This document shows, one piece after another, positions 58,209 through 64,000 of a stretch of 64,000 nt of DNA. Location: positions 22,889,542 through 22,953,541 of the forward strand of contig CM055095.1 of NCBI GenBank assembly GCA_029204225.1, given 5' to 3'. Numbering within the stretch: the first letter of the stretch is position 1; each line of letters starts with the position of its first letter. The notes beneath the pieces are model-generated. The model had not been told where the DNA came from and did not search any database. It saw nothing but the letters and a program-made list of their open reading frames with translations. This DNA is from Diphasiastrum complanatum (lineage: Eukaryota; Streptophyta; Lycopodiopsida; Lycopodiales; Lycopodiaceae). Made by a program: the position numbers and the translations under genes.

Positions 58209-60117
58209 ATGGCAACCTCAATTGGAGTCATGTTGGAAGCCAATGATAGGCTTACCTCAAGTAACTATTCATTATGGAAAGTGAGGATGGAGTCACTTCT
58301 TGAGATGAATGATGTTTTGGATATTGTTTTAGGTTTGGAGGAGAGATCAGCAACACAACAAGATCAATTGAGGTATGACAAGAGGGCCAAGAAGGCTCTA
58401 CACATGATAAAGATGAATGTTACCAATGAACTTCTCAAGGAAGTTGGTAAGTGCACATCATCTTTGGAAGCTTGGAATTCATTGAAGAAGCTTTATGAAT
58501 CCAAGTCTACTTCTAGAGTGTTGACTCTAAGAAGGCAAATCTTTTCTTGTTTGCAAAATAATGAAGAAAGTCCAAGTACTTTTGTTTTGAGAATGAAAGC
58601 ATTGAATGATGAGTTAGCTTGCATAGATGAAAGCATTAAGGAAGGAGAACTTATTCAAGTGATTCTTAATGGCTTGTTGGATGCTCATGCTAACATTGTT
58701 CAAAGTATTTCTATTCAAAAGACTTTTCCAAGTTTGATGGATCTTCAAGAGATCTTGATCAATGAGGACTATAGGCTTCAAGCAAGAGGTGGATCTACAT
58801 CGACACGTCAAGAGGATGCTATGTTCACAAAGGGCAAATTCAAGGGCAAAACCAAAAGCAAGTGGTCTAAAGGGCAAGATCAAGTGGATGCTTCTTCAAG
58901 TGGCAAAAAGAAGGATAGATCAAAGCTCAAGTGCTTCTATTGTGGCATCAATGGACACTTTGCAAGTGAGTGCTACAAGAAGAAGAGAGATCAAGGAGAC
59001 AAGCAAGGTAATCTTACTCTTGATGAGGATGGTTTGGATGTGCAAGATGCAAATGATGATGCTTTTGTGATGTCTTCATGTATGCTTGCTAATGATGGAG
59101 ATCTAGATCCTTGGTGGATTGATAGTGGAGCAAGTTCACACATGACCTTTCACAAAGGGTACTTCACTTCTTTGTTGGCATATGGAGATGACACGAGGGT
59201 GATCTACACGACCAATGATGGTGAGTGTGCAATCAAAGGGATTGGCACAATTCCTATTTCTCTCTCTACAAATAGGAATGTTCATTTGGAGGATGTCTTG
59301 TTTATTCCATCTATTACCAAGAATTTGCTTAGTGTGAGTCAAATGCTAAGTAAGGGCCTCAAGGTGGAGTCTGATGGAGATGCTTGTTTGATCAAAAGGA
59401 AGGATGCCTTGATTGGAAAAGGTAAAAGGCAAGGGAAGTTGTTCAAACTTGATGCTTGTGTTATTGCTAACCAAGTTGGATGTGTTGCAAGGGAGCAAAT
59501 TTCTATTCAAGAGGTTTGGCACAAAAGGATGGGACACTTCAACTTCAAGTCATTGGAGGTAATGGCAAGGAAGAAGGTTGTGATTGGTCTTCCAAGCTCC
59601 TTAAGTGATGACAAGCATGTTTGTGAGTCTTATGCTTTGTCTAAGTCACATAGACTACCTTATACTAGATCTATTTCTAGATCTACAAAGCCTTTTCAAC
59701 TTGTACATTCGGATATTCATGGATTTACTACAATTAGCAATAGTGGAGCTAGGATGTATGTAACATTCATTGATGATTTTAGTAGATTTTGTTGGATCTA
59801 TCTACTAAAGAGCAAGGATGAAGTGTATGATGTCTTTGTCAAGTTCAAGAATGCAAGGGAGAACCAATTCTCCACAAAGATCAAGTGCTTGAGAGGTGAC
59901 AATGGTGGTGGAGTACATATCTAACAAGTTCAAGGCCTTTTGTGATGAGCATGGGATCAAGAGGGAGTATACAACATCAAGGACCCCACAACAAAATGGA
60001 GTGGCTGAAAGGAAGAATAGAACTTTATGTGAAAGTGCTAAAGCTATGAGGTTAAGTGCTAATCTTGACAAACCATTTTGGGATCAAGCTTTGTTGTGTG
60101 CCAATTTCTTGTGCAAG
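58209..60117 (+). pseudogene. Copia family A gag-pol, cut inside integrase
   Basis: One frame of 571 residues (58,209-59,924). Gag starts MATSIGVMLEANDRL and continues with LWKVRMESLLEM and the core SKSTSRVLTLRRQIF. Zinc knuckle CFYCGINGHFASEC lies near residue 242, protease WWIDSGASSHMTFH near 304. Pre-integrase WHKRMGHFNFKSLEV lies near 436, and integrase core FIDDFSRFCWIYLL near 520. An extra G near 59,911 shifts the frame. The rest (YISNKFKAFCDEHGIKREYT, GVAERKNRTLCESAKA, LCANFLC) runs in another frame and ends at 60,117. There the LTR starts at its exact first base. RT and RNase H are absent. Gag, protease and the first integrase domains could still be read as one protein. Confidence 0.93.
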
Positions 60118-60766
60118 TGTGAAAGATTCAACTAGTTTCGTCACATTTTGCAATATTTTCATATTTGGCATATGGAGGCCAAAACTTGTTTTAGACTTAG
60201 AGGTTGACTTTTCAAAGTTCATTAGTCTAAATTTCATTTGAATAAACACTTTTTGAAAGTGTGGGAAAGATAGAATGCGAGTTTGAGTAGATTCAATTTG
60301 AATAAGTTGGGTACATTGAATCTAGACCCAAAATTGGTAGGGTTAGCATTTTGGTGGGAAAGCCAAGTGGCCAAATAGGGTTTGGACCTGTTATAAAAGG
60401 ATGTAACTCATGGAGAGAGTCATCTTCTCTCTTCTCTATTTCATTTCGTGCTTATACATGGTTCTCTTGGGTTCTACTATCCATTGGTGCACTATCTTGG
60501 TGATTGCTTGCAATTCTATGTGTAGAATGATCTATATTTGCTATTTTGGATCCACACGTGTGAAATACAGTAGCTTGCTGGTTTTGTACGGACAGCAACA
60601 GTACATAATCATTTCATTCAAGTTTGATCAAGTTATATTAGTGTTTGCATCTCAAATTGTGTGTAGATGCTGATTTTTCTACATTAGTGAAATTGGTAGT
60701 GTATTTCTCTTTTTAACCAAAGATCATTCAAGTAGATTGGATCTTAAGGATCTGAAATCTTTCACA
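60118..60766 (+). repeat. Copia family A LTR, complete, 649 bp
   Basis: Begins TGTGAAAGATTCAAC and ends GAAATCTTTCACA, giving imperfect inverted ends of about 11 bases, longer than the usual TG...CA. It contains a TATA box (ttataaaagg, 60,391-60,400), a CACGTG core at 60,555, and words shared with the partial LTRs at 17.1, 18.9, 29.0 and 57.7 kb. The left border is confirmed by the element at 19,044, where the same first bases follow a polypurine tract. The right border abuts minus-strand family B protease sequence. Confidence 0.85.
60391..60400 (+). promoter_or_regulatory. Putative LTR TATA box
   Basis: TTATAAAAGG within the family A LTR; the same word is present in the minus-strand LTR near 29,360. 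Transcription would be expected to start about 30 bases downstream. Confidence 0.5.
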
Positions 60767-61750
60767 AACAGCACATATGTGAAGAAGCTCCACTATCTAT
60801 GTACCAAGCTCCATCTTTCTTGAAAGGTGATGAAGAAAAACTGGACACCATAAGTGACCCTTCTCCACTTGCAACAGAATCTTCTTCAATCTCTTTGGAG
60901 AGATTAGCTTGCTTGAGTTGGTTTTTCTTCTTAAAGCAATTAGAGGCATAGTGCCCCTTCTTGCCATAGAAAAAACACTTCACTTTCTTCTTCTTGGTCT
61001 TCGAAGTAGAAGGATGAGATGAATCATTCTATCCACCATCTTTGTCTCGATCTTTGGCTCTGTCTTTGTTGGATGCTTGAGAGAACTGGTTCTTACTCCT
61101 TCCTTTATGCTTGTCTTTGACAAACAGGGCTTTGTCACTTCCACCATGCTCGAGTTTGTTCATCTTGGATAGTTTATAGCGTTGCCTAGATTCTTCAGAA
61201 ATAAGAATTCCTTGGAGAGTTTCTAGATTAGGCAACTCCTCCTTAAGGCAAAAGACTGAACAAGATTATCATAGTCATCTCTCAAGCCATTTAAAATGAC
61301 TTGAACTAGCTCATCTTGGTTAATTGTAACACCAACACAAGAAAGCTCTCTATGTAAATCTTTAACTCTCAGAACATAGTTTGATGCACTCTCTTCACTT
61401 CTTTGAAAACTTTAGAAAATCTGATTCCTAAGAGTGAGTATTCTAGAAGTATTCTTTGCTTCATAGATGGACTTAAGTGCATCCCAAGCTTCTTTGGCTG
61501 TAGTGCAAGATCCTATCTCTCTCAAAATTTCATTAGATACATTCATCTTAATGAAATGTAGAGCCATTCTAGCTCTCTTCCTATACTTAGGAATTTCAGT
61601 TTGTGCTTGAGGCTCCTCCTCAACACCAAGCACAATGTCCATAACATTTTGGAGTATCAAAATAGACTCCATTCTGAACTTCCAAATTGAGTAATTAAAA
61701 GTATTTAGTCTTTCATTTGCTTCTAGAAGATATCCTCCTAGAGGTGCCAT
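60767..61750 (-). pseudogene. Copia family B gag and protease start (minus)
   Basis: Minus strand from 61,750: MAPLGGYLLEANERLNTFNY, SILILQNVMDIVLGVEEEPQ and TTAKEAWDALKSIYEAKNTS. A stop falls in the middle (near 61,410), then PNLETLQGILISEESRQRYK. The zinc knuckle CFFYGKKGHYASNC has its second Cys replaced by Tyr. Protease WYIDSGASSHMC ends where the family A LTR begins. It is closely related to 21.6-22.6 kb. The remainder of this element beyond the insertion is not found in the window. Confidence 0.88.
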
Positions 61751-62379
61751 TTAGATGAAGACTTCATAGTTATTGGACTGCAATATTTTTGAGCTTGTTC
61801 CAATCAGACTTAAAGTTGCTGCTCTCTTTCACTATATGTATTTTCAAGGATATTCTACCTTCCTATGTAAAACACTTGCAACTGTATTTGAGAAGGATCT
61901 CAAATATTCCACAAGACAAGATTATCTAGATCAGACACACAAAGTGAATTGTGAACTATTGACACTCAGAAGGCTCAAAGGTGTTCAATTACTTCAAACT
62001 TAGTCTTGATCTTCAGTTTCTTGTGAAGGATGCTCAAAACAATGGATTCAGAACAAAGCAAGATTGAATCAAATCAAAATGCAATCACTCAAATTTTGGA
62101 CCTATCCCTATCATCTTTAAGAGCCTATAACTCTTGATAGGCACATCAGATTGATTTGGTTTCAATTTCTATGGAAAGTACAGATCATAAGCTTTCCATC
62201 AAGCTATAACACCACTATCTTTGGATCTACAAGCAAGGAGGCAAAACTACAGTTAAAAATGATGCCAAAACTGTGGCAAAGTTTTTGTTTCAAAACATCA
62301 TCTCCCTTTGTACACTTATCGATATGAAAGAGGAGATTTCTCTCTCTTGGGGAATGATAAAACCTTTTATACTACTTTA
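61751..62379. other. Unassigned, probable leader of family B element
   Basis: No primer binding site or LTR end was recognised on the minus strand. The stretch 62,100-62,290 has no coding sense. Confidence 0.35.
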
Positions 62380-63180
62380 TTTACTAATCTTGTGGAAATC
62401 TATAACGACTAGGCTACCAAAACGTCATCACCTGTTATGGATGTCCCTTAGAACTTGTAAGTGACAGGGGAACCCACTTTCTTAATCAAATCATCGAAGC
62501 TATGTTATCGTATTTTGCCATCACATATCGTCAAACCACTCCGTATAATCCTGAAGCAAATGGACTTACTAAGCTAACGAAATTTTGTGCAAAATTCTGA
62601 ACAAAGTGACAGAAACACATTCTTTTGATTGAGATCAGACGTTACCATCTGTTTTATGGGCATATAGAACTGTCGAGAAAATCACAACTAGGCAGACTCC
62701 ATTACCTTGTATATGGAATGCACCCGATACTACCCATAGAATTTGAAGTTCCAACCTTTCGCATTGATAATGTGGAACGAATGGATAAAATGATAGCCTC
62801 TAAGAGCGAATGATTGCACTAACGCAATTGGAGGACGACCGTCAATAGCATTAATTCAAAATTTAAATGAAACAGAGGATGGACACATTTCCACCATTGT
62901 CCGTAATCAAGAGATGATCATCACAAAGGGATTCTACTGTCGTGCACTAGGCTTGCCTATGGACGGTAGTATCCCAGTTACCAAGCCTGATTTTATCACC
63001 CGAAGCATAATTTTTCACGAGGAAGCGTATCTGAAGAAGAGGGGATATAAACTTATATTAGAGACCCCAATCTCAAGAGCTTCGTCCATTTTGCTCTTGC
63101 TTCAATCTTCTTATCGGCACAAGATTATACAATTTCTAATAAAATTATGGGATACCTGCTCAGAGCCTTGAGCTACCAGA
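62380..63180 (+). pseudogene. Ty3/gypsy integrase C-terminal part
   Basis: Broken plus-strand frames carry PLELVSDRGTHFLNQIIE (second catalytic Asp present), ITYRQTTPYNPEANGLTKLT (third acidic block degenerate) and HYLVYGMHPILPIEFEVPTF, then chromatin-side C-terminal text with NFSRGSVSEEEG-like sequence. The family resembles the 38-44 kb element, whose own copy ends at the PSFHLVYGQEAVM-equivalent point. RT and RNase H are missing upstream. Confidence 0.8.
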
Positions 63181-63211
63181 GTTAGCTCCTTCCATCAAGG
63201 GCAACTCTCAT

Positions 63212-63996
63212 ATGCGAACATCAAAGGAGACCTCTACTAAGATCGCATCCTCATCCTCAACACAACAGAATGCGAGTTCAATAAGGATGTCCTCTCCTTC
63301 ATCGCAGTACAAGCCACTCTCCAGCGGCGAAAAAGTTCAAGAACCAGAGGAAGAGGTGGAAGAAGATACCGAAATTGTTGTTGAGCGAGAGCAAATGTAG
63401 GTCGATATTCAGCCAGAGCTTACACATGAAGATCAAGACATTCTTGATATCCAGCAGGAAGAGGATGATGATGTTGAGCCAGTAGTCCTTGACGAAGAGC
63501 TATATTTGAAGACCTTCGGGATGTTGCTAGCAGACACCTAGATATCCATCCAGCATTTCATGAATCTGAAAAAGGTTTCATGGAAGCTGGGGAGCAAGTA
63601 CGACACTATGCGTGCAAAACTTATTCAGAAGGATGAGGAGCTGCAAGCAAAAAAAAATCAGAGTTGTCCCAGAAGATCAAAGAGTTTGAAGAAGCTCAAA
63701 ATGAAAAAAAAAAACAAAAAGACATAGCCCTAGAGGAAGCCCAAGGCAGATTCGATGTAGAGGCGCTGGAGGCAATGCAGAATTATTCTAATCAATTTGA
63801 GAATGAAAATTCATTGCCTAAACATCAACTCCAGACCCTACAAGCCTCACTCTAGGAAGAAAGACATGCTCGTGCGTCTCTCCAAAGCATTAACAAAGAT
63901 CTGCAAGATACATTGAAGGACGTCGAGGCTATTCAAAAGCAACTGAAGGACTCTATTCTACAATTGAGAGTTTAACAAAAATGCTAAAGCAGGGGA
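63212..63996 (+). pseudogene. Acidic, coiled-coil ORF downstream of gypsy integrase
   Basis: A Ser-rich start (MRTSKETSTKIASSSSTQQN) leads to an acidic segment (VQEPEEEVEEDTEIVVE). One in-frame stop (63,398) follows, then more acidic text (ILDIQQEEDDDVEPVVLDEE) and LKTFGMLLADT, then another stop. After a frame change at the A9 run near 63,650 a strongly heptad-like helix follows (SQKIKEFEEAQNEKKKQKDI, then INKDLQDTLKDVEAIQKQLK), ending at 63,975. Extra reading frames are known in some plant gypsy lineages, but I recognise no family here. It could encode a structural or regulatory protein of the element. Confidence 0.5.
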
Positions 63997-64000
63997 ATCA

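Overview
The window looks like nuclear DNA of a land plant with a large, repeat-filled genome. Two genes with recognisable products survive, both on the minus strand. One is a plant-specific PLATZ zinc-binding protein gene (11,366-12,636, three exons). The other is a complete four-exon gene for ribosomal protein eL33/RPL35A (47,931-49,994, 111 aa). Both have GT-AG introns that join conserved protein segments in frame. A telo-box and a TGGGCT site II motif lie upstream of the ribosomal protein gene. The sequence does not fix the species; a fern, lycophyte or other large-genome plant is possible.

Most of the rest is LTR-retrotransposon wreckage. Ty1/copia pieces lie at 0.3-1.6, 6.1-9.0, 18.9-22.6, 23.4, 29.0-32.0, 33.2-36.3, 51.2-53.1, 53.9-54.2, 55.2-57.7 and 57.7-61.8 kb. 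Ty3/gypsy pieces lie at 3.7-6.1, 23.7-28.4 (minus), 38.1-43.9 (plus) and 62.4-64.0 kb. None is intact: all have stops, frameshifts, missing domains or missing LTRs. One copia family (here 'A') recurs: its LTR (60,118-60,766) has partial copies at 17.1, 18.9 and 29.0 kb, its gag occurs at 20.9 and 58.2 kb, and its pol at 19.0 and 29.5-31.9 kb. A second family ('B') has gag-protease copies at 21.6 kb (+) and 60.8 kb (-). Several loci join a plus-strand 5' half to a minus-strand 3' half, as expected from autointegration or inversion.

Other structured DNA: a SINE-like unit with Pol III boxes A and B (1.6-1.9 kb); alternating GAATTC-centred repeats around a captured gypsy RT fragment (5.0-6.1 kb); a 1-kb cluster of direct and inverted copies of one ~60-bp unit (17.8-18.8 kb), with a related copy at 23.3 kb; a 78-bp inverted repeat around poly(C)/(CT)n (22.56-22.94 kb); a 402-bp tandem repeat whose units carry foldback ends (32.1-32.75 kb); and a minisatellite with a 98-bp four-part higher-order repeat (36.6-37.1 kb). 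The gypsy remnant at the right edge carries an acidic plus coiled-coil reading frame downstream of integrase.

Regions around 8.99-10.19, 10.34-11.37, 12.64-15.98 and 45.4-47.9 kb show nothing I can assign. A possible orphan exon lies at 10.19-10.34 kb and a coding-like minus-strand stretch at 43.9-45.1 kb.
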